A stretch of 64,000 bases of DNA from Variovorax sp. DXTD-1 (GCF_003984625.1 NZ_RWKH01000008.1:142011-206010); one strand, 5' to 3'. Shown: positions 49,888 through 59,146, numbered from the stretch's first letter. Notes: a model not told the origin generated them from the letters alone. Made by a program: numbers and translations.

Positions 49888-50496
49888 ATGCAACTCATCG
49901 GCATGCTCGATTCGCCCTATGTCCGCCGCGTGGCCGTCTCGCTGCGGCTGCTCGGGCTTTCGTTCGAACACCGGTCGATCTCGGTCTTCAGCACCTTCGA
50001 ACAGTTTCGGGAGATCAATCCCGTGGTCAAGGCGCCGACCTTGGTGTGTGACGACGGCACGCTGCTGATGGATTCCACGTTGATCATCGACTACGCCGAA
50101 ACGGTCGCCGGCCGCAGTCTCATGCCCTCCGGACTTGCGGAACGGCAGCATGCGCTGAAGGTGCTCGGGCTTGCGCTGGCGGCGTGCGAGAAGTCGGTGC
50201 AAATCGTCTATGAGCGCAAACTGCGTCCACCGGAAAAGCAGCACGCGCCATGGGTCGACAGGGTCCGAGGCCAGCTTGGTGCGGCCTACGCAGGGCTCCA
50301 GGCCGAGCTGCGGAAGCTGCCTGCGCCGGGCGCCGAAGGCACCATCGGGCAGGCCGCGCTGACAAGCGCCGTGGCATGGAGCTTCACTCAGCTGGTGCTC
50401 CCGGACGTGATTGCGCCCGCCGATTACCCGTCGCTCGCAGCCTTTGCGGCCGACGTGGAAAAGCTGCCGGCGTTCGTGGCTCTTCCACAGGTCTGA
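49888..50496 (+). CDS. Glutathione S-transferase family protein
   Basis: This 202-residue protein has a thioredoxin-fold N-terminus with SPYVRRVAVSLRLLGLSFEH, the cis-proline VVKAPTLV and the glutathione-binding LLMDSTLIIDYAE. A helical C-terminal domain follows. It probably detoxifies or isomerises small electrophiles. The ATG at 49888 follows AGGA and removes a non-conserved upstream extension. It lies 69 bp after the dienoyl-CoA-reductase-like gene and converges on a DUF488 gene. Confidence 0.9.
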   Translation: MQLIGMLDSPYVRRVAVSLRLLGLSFEHRSISVFSTFEQFREINPVVKAPTLVCDDGTLLMDSTLIIDYAETVAGRSLMPSGLAERQHALKVLGLALAACEKSVQIVYERKLRPPEKQHAPWVDRVRGQLGAAYAGLQAELRKLPAPGAEGTIGQAALTSAVAWSFTQLVLPDVIAPADYPSLAAFAADVEKLPAFVALPQV

Positions 50497-50497
50497 A

Positions 50498-50890
50498 TCA
50501 GTTCGCGGCGATGTCCGCCCCGCGCTCGGCCAGCAGGGCGCGCAGCAGCGAGCGATGGCAGCGCGACTCGTCTTCGCAATAGCAGCCCACCGAAAGCGCC
50601 GTGCTGTGCGAGAGCGCCGCGAGCAGGTCGAGGCTACGGCTCGCGTCGGCCTCGGCCATCTCGACCTTGTACTTGCGCATGAAGGCGTTCCATTGCGCGG
50701 GCGTTTCCGCCTCCTGGCCCAGTTTCATGGTCTCGGCCGAAGGCGCGAGGTTCGGGTACCACACGTCGTACCAGTCTTGCGAGGCGAACTCCGTCTTGGG
50801 AACGCCGCGCGGCGGACGGCGCACGGTGCCGATGCGCAGGCCTTCGCCGTGGGCGCGCGGTGTGCCGAGGCGAACGATGCGAATGCTCAT
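50498..50890 (-). CDS. DUF488 family protein
   Basis: This 130-residue cytoplasmic protein belongs to DUF488. It has an opening IRIVRLGTPRAHGEGLRIGT, a KTEFASQDWYDVWYPNLAPS block, and the characteristic cysteine-rich end VGCYCEDESRCHRSLL. The family is uncharacterised and sometimes found near stress or tRNA genes. GGAGACC precedes the ATG. It is 1 bp from the opposing GST stop and may share a transcript with phoX upstream on the same strand (26 bp). Confidence 0.9.
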   Translation of the reverse strand: MSIRIVRLGTPRAHGEGLRIGTVRRPPRGVPKTEFASQDWYDVWYPNLAPSAETMKLGQEAETPAQWNAFMRKYKVEMAEADASRSLDLLAALSHSTALSVGCYCEDESRCHRSLLRALLAERGADIAAN

Positions 50891-50916
50891 GCAGGTCTCC
50901 TTTTTATGAACGGGCT

Positions 50917-52770
50917 TCAGGTGCCGACGATACCGCCGTCGCGCCGGCGAATTGCCAGCGTGGCCGAGCGTGGGCGTGCGCTGCCGGGCTCGGTGCCGTC
51001 GGGCCAGGCGCTGGTCGGCGTTCCGCTGCCGTCGTCGCGCGATTCGCCTGGATGCTGGATGTTGACGAACAGCGTACGCCGGTCGGGCGTTACCACGCAG
51101 CCGGTAACTTCGCTGCCGTTCGGCGCCGTCAGAAAGCGCTTGATGCGGCCCGTCGCCGGATCGGCGCACAGCATCTGGTTGTTACCCAGCGAGGCATAGG
51201 GCGGCTTGCCGATGAGCTGGCCGCTCATGTCGGTCTGGATCCAGAGCAGGCCGCCGCTGTCGAAATGCAAGCCATCGGGGCTGCCGAAGATGTCCGCCTG
51301 GCCGGAGGGATAGCGCGCGCCGCTGTCTGTTTGTGCCGGGTCGCCGGCGAGCGCGAAGTGGTCCCAGGCGAAGCTTTCGCTGCCCGCATCGCCGCCATCC
51401 TCGCGCCACCGCAGGATCCCGCCAAAGAGGTTGGCGGCGCGCGGATTGGCTGCGTCCGTCGCGGGCTTGCCGAACTCGCCGCGCTGGCTGTTGTTGGTGA
51501 GCGTCACGTACACCTCGCCGGTTTGCGGGTGCACCGCAATCCATTCCGGACGGTCCATGCGGGTGCCGCCCACCACGTCGCCCGCCAGCCGGGCGTGGAT
51601 CAGCACCTCGGCCTGATCGGCAAAGCCGCCCGCCGCATCGAGGCCGTTGCGCCCGTGGACGAGTTCGAGCCATCGGCCGCGTCCGTCGGCGTCGAACCGG
51701 GCGACGTAGAGCGTGCCTTCGTCGAGCAGGCTGCTGTTGGCGGCACTGCCGCCGCTGGCTGAAACCTTTCCGTGGCTGACGAACTTGTAGATGTATTCGA
51801 ACCGCGCATCGTCGCCCATGTAGACCACGAGGCGCTGGTCCCTGGTGAGCGTGCAGGTGGCGCTTTCCTGGCGCTTGCGGCCGAGCGCCGTGCGTTTGAT
51901 CGGTTTGGCCGCGGGATCGAAGGGGTCGATTTCGACCACCCAGCCGAAGCGGTGGGCCTCGTTCGGATGCCGGCTCATGTCGAAGCGTTCGTCGAAGCGC
52001 CAGTACTCCACCCACTGCGAACCCGGCACCGTGCCGTAGCGGCGCTGCGCGGGCGTGAGGCCTTTGGCCGCTTCCTTGGGGCCGCCGAAGTAGCCGTGAA
52101 AGTTTTCTTCGCAGGTCAGGTAGGTGCCCCATGGCGTCACGCCCATCGCGCAGTTGGCGAAGGTGCCGAACACCTCGTCACCCGCCGGATTGGTCTGTGT
52201 GCGCATCAGCGGCGTACCCGCCGCGGGGCCTGCAATGCGCATGGGCGTGTTGCCGTGCACGCGCCGGGCATAGGGCGACGGGCGCACCTGCCGCCAGCCA
52301 TCGCGCGTGCGCCGGATTTCGATGACCGACACACCCATGGCATGCAGCGACTTGCGCACCTTCTCGGCGGTCCATTCCTTGATGCCGTCCGCGTGGAGCA
52401 ATTGCTCGTCGGTGTATTCGTGGTTCATCACGAGCAGTGCGCGGTCCGGCGCTGCAAGCGCAAAGAAGTGCATCCCGTCATGGTGCATGCCCGCCTGCAG
52501 CGCCTGGTCGGCCGCGCTGTGCGAGCCATCGGGCGCAAAGGCCGGCATCGGCTGGCCCTTCACGCCCGTGGGGGTGCCCCACGGATAGAGCAGCTGCCAT
52601 TCGTATTCCGGCGGCACCACGACCGCGTCTCGCAGCGAAGCGGGCACGGCCGTGAAGCCGAGCATGGCCGGCTCGTTGGGGCTGGGGGATGCGTGGACAC
52701 CGCTTCGGTGGAGCAGCGCCACCACGGCGGCGGCGCCCGATTGCAGAAAGATCCGGCGATCCAGGGGCAT
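50917..52770 (-). CDS. phoX: PhoX-family alkaline phosphatase
   Basis: This 617-residue protein of the PhoX/DUF839 family has a twin-arginine signal (DRRIFLQSGAAAVVALLHRSG), so it is probably exported folded to the periplasm. Family blocks include VMNHEYTDEQLLHADG, GTYLTCEENFHGYFGG, and the metal-site stretch GRKRQESATCTLTRDQRLVV. PhoX enzymes hydrolyse phosphate monoesters with calcium and iron cofactors. It is on the minus strand, divergent from a crotonase gene with 96 bp between starts. No clear Pho box is visible there. Confidence 0.92.
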   Translation of the reverse strand: MPLDRRIFLQSGAAAVVALLHRSGVHASPSPNEPAMLGFTAVPASLRDAVVVPPEYEWQLLYPWGTPTGVKGQPMPAFAPDGSHSAADQALQAGMHHDGMHFFALAAPDRALLVMNHEYTDEQLLHADGIKEWTAEKVRKSLHAMGVSVIEIRRTRDGWRQVRPSPYARRVHGNTPMRIAGPAAGTPLMRTQTNPAGDEVFGTFANCAMGVTPWGTYLTCEENFHGYFGGPKEAAKGLTPAQRRYGTVPGSQWVEYWRFDERFDMSRHPNEAHRFGWVVEIDPFDPAAKPIKRTALGRKRQESATCTLTRDQRLVVYMGDDARFEYIYKFVSHGKVSASGGSAANSSLLDEGTLYVARFDADGRGRWLELVHGRNGLDAAGGFADQAEVLIHARLAGDVVGGTRMDRPEWIAVHPQTGEVYVTLTNNSQRGEFGKPATDAANPRAANLFGGILRWREDGGDAGSESFAWDHFALAGDPAQTDSGARYPSGQADIFGSPDGLHFDSGGLLWIQTDMSGQLIGKPPYASLGNNQMLCADPATGRIKRFLTAPNGSEVTGCVVTPDRRTLFVNIQHPGESRDDGSGTPTSAWPDGTEPGSARPRSATLAIRRRDGGIVGT

Positions 52771-52866
52771 GGGTCGAAGCAGGTGTTGGGCGGGCGACAG
52801 GCGCCATCATCGCCGAGCGCCCGTACCGGGCGATACTGGCGCGAAGAAAACCGAAGGAGACACGAC

Positions 52867-53694
52867 ATGGCCGACCGGATCGAATGGACCTGCCACCCCG
52901 ACGGCGTGGTGGAACTGCAGCTTGCGCGCGCCGACAAGATGAACGCGCTCGACCCCGCGATGTTCGACGCGCTGATCGAGGCCGGCGAAGCCTTGCGCCG
53001 TGATGCCGCGGTGCGCGCCGTGGTGATCTCGGGCCAGGGCAGGGCGTTTTGCGCCGGGCTCGACATGGCTTCGTTCGAGCGCATGGGGCAGGGCGCGGCG
53101 AGTGCCGTGCTGGGCGCTGCGGCCGGCGGCACCGACCTGGCCATCCGGACCCACGGTATTTCGAACGCGGCCCAATACGTGGCGATGGTCTGGCGCGAAG
53201 TGCCGGTGCCCGTCATCGCGGCCGTGCACGGCGTGGCTTTTGGCGACGGCCTGCAGGTGGCGCTGGGCGCCGATGTCCGCATCGTGGCGCCCGACACCAA
53301 GCTTTCGGTGATGGAGATCAAGTGGGGCCTGGTGCCTGATATGGGCGGCATGGTGCTGATGCGCGAACTTGCCCGCAGCGACGTGGTGCGCGAGCTCACC
53401 TTCACGGGGCGCATCTTCTCGGGCCAGGAGGCGCTGCAGCTTGGCTTTGCCACCCGGCTGGCCGCCGACCCGTTGTCCGACGCCCTCCGGATGGCGCGCG
53501 ACATCGCGGGCAAGAGCCCCGATGCGATCCGGGCAGGCAAGCGCCTGCTCAACGCCGCGCTGTCGCACAGCGCGGCCGATCTGCTGGTCGCCGAGTCGGT
53601 GGAGCAGCGCGCGCTGATCGGGAGCGCAAACCAGACCGAGGCGGTCAAGGCCAACGTCGAGCGGCGGCCGCCCCGATTCAGCGCAGCTGCCTGA
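52867..53694 (+). CDS. Enoyl-CoA hydratase/isomerase (crotonase) family protein
   Basis: This 275-residue crotonase-fold protein has the oxyanion-hole loops GRAFCAGLDMASFERMGQG and VHGVAFGDGLQVALGADVRI and a C-terminal helical segment. The usual catalytic glutamates are not clearly placed, so hydratase versus isomerase activity is open. GAAGGAG precedes the ATG. It is divergent from phoX. Along with the CoA-transferase and dienoyl-CoA-reductase-like genes it suggests lipid or aromatic-acid catabolism. Confidence 0.88.
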   Translation: MADRIEWTCHPDGVVELQLARADKMNALDPAMFDALIEAGEALRRDAAVRAVVISGQGRAFCAGLDMASFERMGQGAASAVLGAAAGGTDLAIRTHGISNAAQYVAMVWREVPVPVIAAVHGVAFGDGLQVALGADVRIVAPDTKLSVMEIKWGLVPDMGGMVLMRELARSDVVRELTFTGRIFSGQEALQLGFATRLAADPLSDALRMARDIAGKSPDAIRAGKRLLNAALSHSAADLLVAESVEQRALIGSANQTEAVKANVERRPPRFSAAA

Positions 53695-53730
53695 CTGCAT
53701 CGCCGCGTAGAAAACCCTGTGTTTTCACCT

Positions 53731-53751
53731 TTGGCCGCTAAAAGCGGCCAA
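53731..53751. terminator. Hairpin after crotonase gene
   Basis: TTGGCCGC (53731-53738) pairs with GCGGCCAA (53744-53751) around an A-rich loop, 37 bp after the crotonase stop. Only a short T stretch follows, so termination is plausible but weak. Confidence 0.5.
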
Positions 53752-53834
53752 TTTCGGCGCGGACGGGATTTCGATTGTGAGGATTAAGCGTTCTTGCCGA
53801 GGGCTGGTCGCCGCGCGGACAAACATGACCTTTG

Positions 53835-53895
53835 TGTGACTAAGGTCACGTCTTGGCGGGATTAAGGGTTCGGAAGGGTGGCTGATTTAGTCACA
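53835..53895. promoter_or_regulatory. Paired inverted repeats upstream of the 53938 gene
   Basis: TGTGACTAA (53835-53843) and TTAGTCACA (53887-53895) are a 9-bp inverted repeat 43 bp apart. The first also forms a local palindrome GTGAC-TAAG-GTCAC (53836-53849). The surrounding 240 bp are AT-richer than the genes. Together these suggest a regulator-binding region 40-100 bp before the start at 53938. Confidence 0.45.
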
Positions 53896-53937
53896 TTCCT
53901 TAACAATTAATCCTTTTGACTGCGACGGCGATCCTGC

Positions 53938-54249
53938 ATGTCGACCACGTTTTTCTGCAATCTCAGCGTGCCCATCCTGGTGGGCGAGGATCGCTACAAG
54001 TACATCCCTGTCGTCGGCGTCTTCCGAAGCATTCCGTTCGAGCAAATAGACGAGTGGGTGATGCACCCCGACGGCAAGCCCCGGAGCGACCGCGAGCTCG
54101 CGGCTGAAGTTCTTGTCGAGATCCGCGTACCGCCCGAAATGAGCGGAAGCGCTGCTGCGCGCGCGTTCGACGTTGCCGACATCCTGCAGCTGGACCGCGC
54201 GGCTGCGATCGTGGTCTCTACCTACCTGGCGGCGCTGCCGCGGGTCTGA
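53938..54249 (+). CDS. Small uncharacterised protein
   Basis: This 103-residue protein has no family I can name. It opens MSTTFFCNLSVPILVGEDRY and has a mixed hydrophobic/charged body and a helical end AFDVADILQLDRAAAIVV. Codon use and the AT-rich, repeat-bearing upstream region suggest a real gene, but no clear ribosome site precedes the ATG. It stands alone between the crotonase gene and an opposing PLP-enzyme gene. Confidence 0.6.
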   Translation: MSTTFFCNLSVPILVGEDRYKYIPVVGVFRSIPFEQIDEWVMHPDGKPRSDRELAAEVLVEIRVPPEMSGSAAARAFDVADILQLDRAAAIVVSTYLAALPRV

Positions 54250-54317
54250 CCCGCCCGCTCGGCGATTCTTCGCCATTGCTTCAGCCCGGAGCCGCAGCGC
54301 CAGCCCTTGCGCCGACC

Positions 54318-55460
54318 CTAGTGCCTGCCGCGCGCATCCACCGGCCAGATGGCCACCAGGGTGTCGCCATCGACCACGTGATAGGCGTCATGCAGGTTGA
54401 CCGTCGGGTCGCAATGCGGGGTGACGAACTCGACACGCTCTCCCAGCGCCGGCCTCGCCCCGGCAAACAGCAGCTTGCCATGCTCGTCGCCAAAAAACGC
54501 GTAGCGGCTCGCCGGCTCGGCGCCACGCGCCACCAGCGGCACGCCGGCGTCGGTGGCAAAGCACTTGGTGCCGCCGTCGACCGTGACCCAATCTGCCGCA
54601 TTGGCGCTCACCACCGCCGTCTGCACGAACAAGGACACCTCGAAGGGCGAGGGCTGTCCGGGGGCGCCAAGCACTTGGGTGTATTCCGCGTCCATGAAGA
54701 CATAGGACCCCGCCTGCAGCTCGGTGAACGCGTCGCGCTGCGCGTCGAGATCGTGGGTGCCGGTGCCGGCGCCCGTCACGATCTCGAAATGAATGCCCTC
54801 CTGCCTAGCCTGCGCGACGATACGCGCAACGGTTTCGCGCAGGCCGGCGGCCGCGGCGCTGCGCTGTTCCCGGTCAACAATGTGCTGCAGGTTGCCGGCG
54901 TAGGCCTGCAAGCCGCGCAGCTTGAGGCGAGGCTCGGCCGCGATGCGGCGCGCGAGCTCGAGCACCTGTGCTTCGGTTGCGGCGCCGGTGCGGTTGTAGC
55001 CCGCGCCGTAGTCGACCAGCACCTCGAGCGGATGCGGCAGCCCCAGCGTGGCGGCGGCAAGGTCCGCGGCGTTGCGCGGGTCATCCACCACCACCATCAT
55101 TCCGCCGGGGCCCGCGAGCCTGGCAAGCTTGACCACCCGCGCGATCTTGCTCGGGGTCACGGCGGGCGAGGTGATCAGCACATCCGGAATTCCGGCCTTG
55201 ACCATGACCTCCGCCTCGCCCAGCGTGACGCAGCTCACGCCGATGGCGCCCGCGGCCACCTGGCGCCGCGCGATTTCCACCGACTTGTGCGTCTTCACGT
55301 GCGGGCGCAGGCCCACACCGCGCGCTTTGGCAAAGGCGGCCATGCGCTCGATGTTGCGCATGAGCGCGCCCAGGTCGAGCAGGAGGGCGGGTGTATCGAG
55401 CGATTGCCGGCCGCCGGTCAGCCCGATCAGCGGCGTGTTGACTTGCGTATCAGAGAGCAT
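54318..55460 (-). CDS. DSD1-family PLP enzyme (D-threonine aldolase/D-serine dehydratase-like)
   Basis: This 380-residue alanine-racemase-fold enzyme has the PLP lysine in LRPHVKTHKS (about residue 53). A C-terminal metal-site motif VTPHCDPTVNLHDAYH is typical of D-threonine aldolases and D-serine dehydratases. It probably acts on D-hydroxy-amino acids in the cytoplasm; which reaction is not readable. The ATG at 55460 begins MLSDTQVNTPLIG; a much longer open frame upstream is not conserved. Confidence 0.88.
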   Translation of the reverse strand: MLSDTQVNTPLIGLTGGRQSLDTPALLLDLGALMRNIERMAAFAKARGVGLRPHVKTHKSVEIARRQVAAGAIGVSCVTLGEAEVMVKAGIPDVLITSPAVTPSKIARVVKLARLAGPGGMMVVVDDPRNAADLAAATLGLPHPLEVLVDYGAGYNRTGAATEAQVLELARRIAAEPRLKLRGLQAYAGNLQHIVDREQRSAAAAGLRETVARIVAQARQEGIHFEIVTGAGTGTHDLDAQRDAFTELQAGSYVFMDAEYTQVLGAPGQPSPFEVSLFVQTAVVSANAADWVTVDGGTKCFATDAGVPLVARGAEPASRYAFFGDEHGKLLFAGARPALGERVEFVTPHCDPTVNLHDAYHVVDGDTLVAIWPVDARGRH

Positions 55461-55576
55461 GGGAAACCTTCGTATGCAGAGTTCGGGGTGCGCGCGCCAG
55501 GCACGAGGCAGGCGAAATGATCGCATCGAAAAGCCGCTTGCGGTACGCGCGCAGCGGCCGAAAAAAGGAGTGTCGC

Positions 55577-55891
55577 TCAGTCGCCCCGTGACGGCGCCCG
55601 GTGCCTCGAGCGCCCCGAGCGCTTGACCGCCAACCACCAGAGCAGCGCCGCATTGACGGCCCAGCCACCCGCGAGCAGGAGCAGCGCCGTCTGCGCAACG
55701 CCCGGTTCGAGATCGAGCGTCAGCAGGGCCAGCGACCATGGCAGCGCCCCCGCGATGGCAGCCAGCATGGCCAGTTCGTTTTCAGGAAAAGCGGCGGACG
55801 AGACCACGCACACCACGCCCACGGTGGAATAGGCGAGCGCACCAATGCGCCACCAGGAGGGGAAGGGCGACCGAGGGTCTGCGGTGTCCAT
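55577..55891 (-). CDS. Small three-helix membrane protein
   Basis: This 104-residue protein has three hydrophobic stretches (IGALAYSTVGVVCVVSSAAF; LAMLAAIAGALPWSLALLTL; AQTALLLLAGGWAVNAALLWW) and a basic C-terminus. It looks like a real integral membrane protein, but no family is recognised. It lies between the DSD1 and LysR genes on the same strand, with gaps of 116 and 65 bp. Confidence 0.65.
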   Translation of the reverse strand: MDTADPRSPFPSWWRIGALAYSTVGVVCVVSSAAFPENELAMLAAIAGALPWSLALLTLDLEPGVAQTALLLLAGGWAVNAALLWWLAVKRSGRSRHRAPSRGD

Positions 55892-55956
55892 GTGGCAACG
55901 ATTGCAGGCGCTTGCAGTGTGCCGCGACAGCCGCCTGCGCGAAGCGATGTAAGTCT

Positions 55957-56904
55957 TCAGGCGATGCCTGCCGAGCCAGGGTCGCTCTTGTTCCCCAGGC
56001 GTGCGAAGGCGTCGGACAGGCAATCCACGAACACCCGTATGCGCGAAGAAAGCCGATGCCGCTGCGCGTACACGGCATAGATGTCGGCGCCGGGCGTGCG
56101 GTACTGCGGCAGCACCTGCACGAGGCGGCCACTCGCGAGATACCGCTCGATGTCCCATTCGGCCCGCATGACGATGCCATGGCCGTCCAGCGCCCAGCGC
56201 ACCGCAATCTCCCCGTCGTTGGTGGTCAGCGCGCCGCGGACCTTGATGGTTTCGGTCTGTTCGCGGCGGCCTTTTCCGCTGGAAAGGCGCCACACCCCAT
56301 AGGCGTCGTTGCCCTGGCGAATGCCGATGCAGTCATGGCGCGCCAGGTCGCTCGGAACCACCGGCGTTCCGCGCTGCGCGAGGTACTTGGGCGAGGCGCA
56401 CAGCAGCCGCCGGTTCGGCGCCAGGCGCTTGGCGATCACTCTCGCGTCCGGCGGCTCGCCGAAGCGCACGCAGACGTCGAAGGCATCGTCCGTCAATGGC
56501 GGTGGATCGGCCGACAACTGCAACTGCACCTCGACGTCGGGACACAGCCGGCTGTAGCGCGAGATCACCGGGGCCACGTGCATGCGACCGAAGCCCAATG
56601 TCGCATTCACGCGCAGCAGGCCCTTCGGCGACCCCCGGCCCTTGGCCAGGAGCTGGTCCAGGTCGTCGAGCTCGCCGAGGATGCGGCGCGCATGCTCCAG
56701 GAACACCTCGCCCTCGGGCGTCAGGCTCATGCGCCGCGTGGTGCGGTTCACCAGCGGCATGCGAAGCCGTTGCTCCATCTGCGAGAGCCGCTTGCTCACC
56801 GCCGGCGTGGAGACGCCCAGGTTACGCGCCGCGGCGCTCAGGCTGCCGCCGGTAGCAATCTGCACGAAGAAGCCCAGTTCGGAGGGCTGGATGCCGTGGC
56901 TCAT
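55957..56904 (-). CDS. LysR-family transcriptional regulator
   Basis: This 315-residue regulator has an N-terminal winged helix-turn-helix (FVQIATGGSLSAAARNLGVS; TPAVSKRLSQMEQRL) and a LysR substrate-binding domain to the end. It is divergent from a tartrate/isopropylmalate-type dehydrogenase gene with 111 bp between starts, so it probably controls that gene and the Bug gene behind it in response to a carboxylic acid. The start at 56904 is the first ATG of the conserved region. Confidence 0.93.
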   Translation of the reverse strand: MSHGIQPSELGFFVQIATGGSLSAAARNLGVSTPAVSKRLSQMEQRLRMPLVNRTTRRMSLTPEGEVFLEHARRILGELDDLDQLLAKGRGSPKGLLRVNATLGFGRMHVAPVISRYSRLCPDVEVQLQLSADPPPLTDDAFDVCVRFGEPPDARVIAKRLAPNRRLLCASPKYLAQRGTPVVPSDLARHDCIGIRQGNDAYGVWRLSSGKGRREQTETIKVRGALTTNDGEIAVRWALDGHGIVMRAEWDIERYLASGRLVQVLPQYRTPGADIYAVYAQRHRLSSRIRVFVDCLSDAFARLGNKSDPGSAGIA

Positions 56905-57015
56905 TGGTCGAAACGATTGTTGACTTGCAGTTAATGATGAATTCACTTTACCTGTGCGATGCCATCGGATGCAAACCACAGAATCGGCCGAACCACTCAA
57001 AGGACGACGGCGCAA

Positions 57016-58080
57016 ATGAAGACGTACAAGATCGCAACCATCCCCGGAGACGGCATCGGCAAGGAAGTGATTCCCGCGGGCCAGCAGGTGCTCCAGGCGC
57101 TGGCCTCGGCCGGCGAAAGCTTCGATTTCGAGTTCGAGAATTTCGGCTGGGGCGGCGACTACTACCGCGAGCACGGCGTGATGATGCCGAACGACGGGCT
57201 CGATGCGCTGCGGGGCAAGGACGCCATCCTGTTCGGCTCGGCGGGCGATCCGCACATTCCCGACCACATCACGTTGTGGGGCCTGCGCCTGAAGATCTGC
57301 CAGGGCTTCGACCAGTACGCCAACGTGCGCCCGACGCGCATCCTGCCCGGCATCGACGGTCCCCTGAAGCGCTGCGGCCCTGATGACCTCAACTGGGTGA
57401 TCGTGCGCGAGAACTCCGAAGGCGAATACGCCGGCGTCGGTGGCCGCGTGCACCAGGGCCACCCCATCGAAGCCGCCACCGATGTCTCGATGATGACCCG
57501 CGCAGGCGTCGAACGCATCATGCGCTTTGCCTTCAAGCTGGCGCAGTCGCGGCCCCGCAAGCTCCTCACCGTCATCACCAAGAGCAACGCCCAGCGCCAT
57601 GCCATGGTGATGTGGGACGAGATCGCTCTGCAGGTCTCCAGGGAATTTCCGGACGTCACCTGGGACAAGGAACTGGTCGATGCATCGACCGCGCGCATGA
57701 TCAACCGGCCGGCCTCGCTCGACACCATCGTTGCCACCAACCTGCATGCCGACATCCTCAGCGACCTGGCCGCCGCCCTCGCGGGCAGCCTGGGCATCGC
57801 GCCGACCGGCAACATCGACCCCGAGCGCCGCTACCCGTCGATGTTCGAGCCCATCCACGGCTCCGCCTTCGACATCATGGGCAAGGGCCTGGCCAATCCG
57901 ATCGGCACCTTCTGGTCGGTCGTGATGATGCTCGAGCACCTGGGCGAGGCCGAGGCCGCAAGGCGCGTCATGCAGGCGGTCGAAGCCGTGACGGCCGACC
58001 CCTCGCTTCATACCCGCGATCTCGGCGGCACTGCTACTACGGCGCAGGTGACGCAGGCCGTGTGCGCGCGGCTGGCATAG
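57016..58080 (+). CDS. Isopropylmalate/tartrate dehydrogenase-type enzyme
   Basis: This 354-residue enzyme belongs to the beta-decarboxylating dehydrogenase family. It has the opening IATIPGDGIGKEVIPAGQQV and the RENSEGEYAGVGGRVHQG block (short loop of tartrate dehydrogenase-type members). The metal/substrate motif LSDLAAALAGSLGIAPTGNI and the NAD site HGSAFDIMGKGLANPIG are also present. TtuC-like tartrate dehydrogenase/decarboxylase is the closest annotated type; D-malate dehydrogenase is an alternative. It is divergent from the LysR gene and followed after 67 bp by a Bug-protein gene, suggesting an uptake-and-oxidation pair for a hydroxy-dicarboxylate. Confidence 0.9.
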   Translation: MKTYKIATIPGDGIGKEVIPAGQQVLQALASAGESFDFEFENFGWGGDYYREHGVMMPNDGLDALRGKDAILFGSAGDPHIPDHITLWGLRLKICQGFDQYANVRPTRILPGIDGPLKRCGPDDLNWVIVRENSEGEYAGVGGRVHQGHPIEAATDVSMMTRAGVERIMRFAFKLAQSRPRKLLTVITKSNAQRHAMVMWDEIALQVSREFPDVTWDKELVDASTARMINRPASLDTIVATNLHADILSDLAAALAGSLGIAPTGNIDPERRYPSMFEPIHGSAFDIMGKGLANPIGTFWSVVMMLEHLGEAEAARRVMQAVEAVTADPSLHTRDLGGTATTAQVTQAVCARLA

Positions 58081-58147
58081 AGACCGCCGCATTTCCGCTG
58101 CCAACCGCAAGAAGAACGGCGCACGTCGTCAGCCTGGAGACAAAGAC

Positions 58148-59146
58148 ATGAAGAAGCAACCATTCGCCACGGGGCGCCGCGCCGTCGCGGGAACTGTGCT
58201 GGCAGCCATGGCATTCGCTGCCGCGCCCTGGGCCGCTGCGCAGGAGCCGTGGCCGGCCAAGCCGATCAGCCTGGTCGTTCCTTTTCCGTCCGGCGGCACC
58301 ACCGACGTGCTGGCCCGGGCGCTCGCCGATGCGCTCTCCAAGAGCCTGGGGCAGCCCGTGATCGTGGAAAGCAAGCCGGGCGCCGGCGCCACGCTCGGTG
58401 CCGACTACGTCGCCAAGGCCAAGCCCGACGGTTACACGCTGCTGATGGGCGCGGTGCACCACACCATTGCCACCAGCGTGTACAAGAAGCTCCCCTACGA
58501 CTTCCAGAAAGACCTGGCGCCCATCACCACGGTGGCCATGGTGCCGAACGTGCTGGTGGTCAATGCGTCGCTCACGCCCGCAAAGTCGGTGGCCGAGCTG
58601 GTTGCCGCGGGCAAGTCATCGTCCAGGGAACTGGCCTATGGTTCGAATGGCAACGGCACCGCGCAGCACCTCATCGGCACGCAGTTCCAGGCCAGCACCG
58701 GCGTGAAGCTGCTGCACGTGCCCTACACGGGGAGCGGCCCGCTCACCACCGACCTGCTGGGCGGGCAGGTGGACATGTCCTTCGACACCATCACGCCCGT
58801 GCTGCAGCACATCAAGGGCGGCAAGCTGCGCGCCCTGGCCGTGACCACGGCCAGGCGCTCGGCCGTGCTGCCCGATGTGCCGACGCTCGAACAGGCAGGC
58901 CTGAAAGGCTTCGACATCGGCACGTGGTTCGGCGTGCTGGCGCCGGCCGCAACGCCGAAAGACATCGTCGCGAAGCTGAATGCCGAGATGGTGAAGATCA
59001 TCAAGTCGCCGGACTTCGCAGAAAGAATGCGCGCGATTGGCGCCGACCCGATAGGCGACAGCTCCACCGACATGGTGGCACGAATCCGCGACGAGACGGC
59101 GAAGTTCGCAAGGCTCGCGAAAGAAGGCAAGGTGGCGGTGGAGTAG
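58148..59146 (+). CDS. Bug/TctC-type periplasmic binding protein
   Basis: This 332-residue protein has a signal peptide (VAGTVLAAMAFAAAPWAAAQ) and a Bug fold (ISLVVPFPSGGTTDVLARAL; KPDGYTLLMGAVHHTIATSV). It probably captures the substrate of the dehydrogenase encoded upstream; both are divergent from the LysR regulator. No permease genes follow, so it must either work with TctA/B encoded elsewhere or act as a sensor, as described for some Bug proteins. Confidence 0.92.
   Translation: MKKQPFATGRRAVAGTVLAAMAFAAAPWAAAQEPWPAKPISLVVPFPSGGTTDVLARALADALSKSLGQPVIVESKPGAGATLGADYVAKAKPDGYTLLMGAVHHTIATSVYKKLPYDFQKDLAPITTVAMVPNVLVVNASLTPAKSVAELVAAGKSSSRELAYGSNGNGTAQHLIGTQFQASTGVKLLHVPYTGSGPLTTDLLGGQVDMSFDTITPVLQHIKGGKLRALAVTTARRSAVLPDVPTLEQAGLKGFDIGTWFGVLAPAATPKDIVAKLNAEMVKIIKSPDFAERMRAIGADPIGDSSTDMVARIRDETAKFARLAKEGKVAVE

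Noticed and set aside
51772..52860. Long open extension in front of the crotonase gene
   Set aside because: It overlaps phoX on the opposite strand; the conserved crotonase starts only at 52867 with a good ribosome site.
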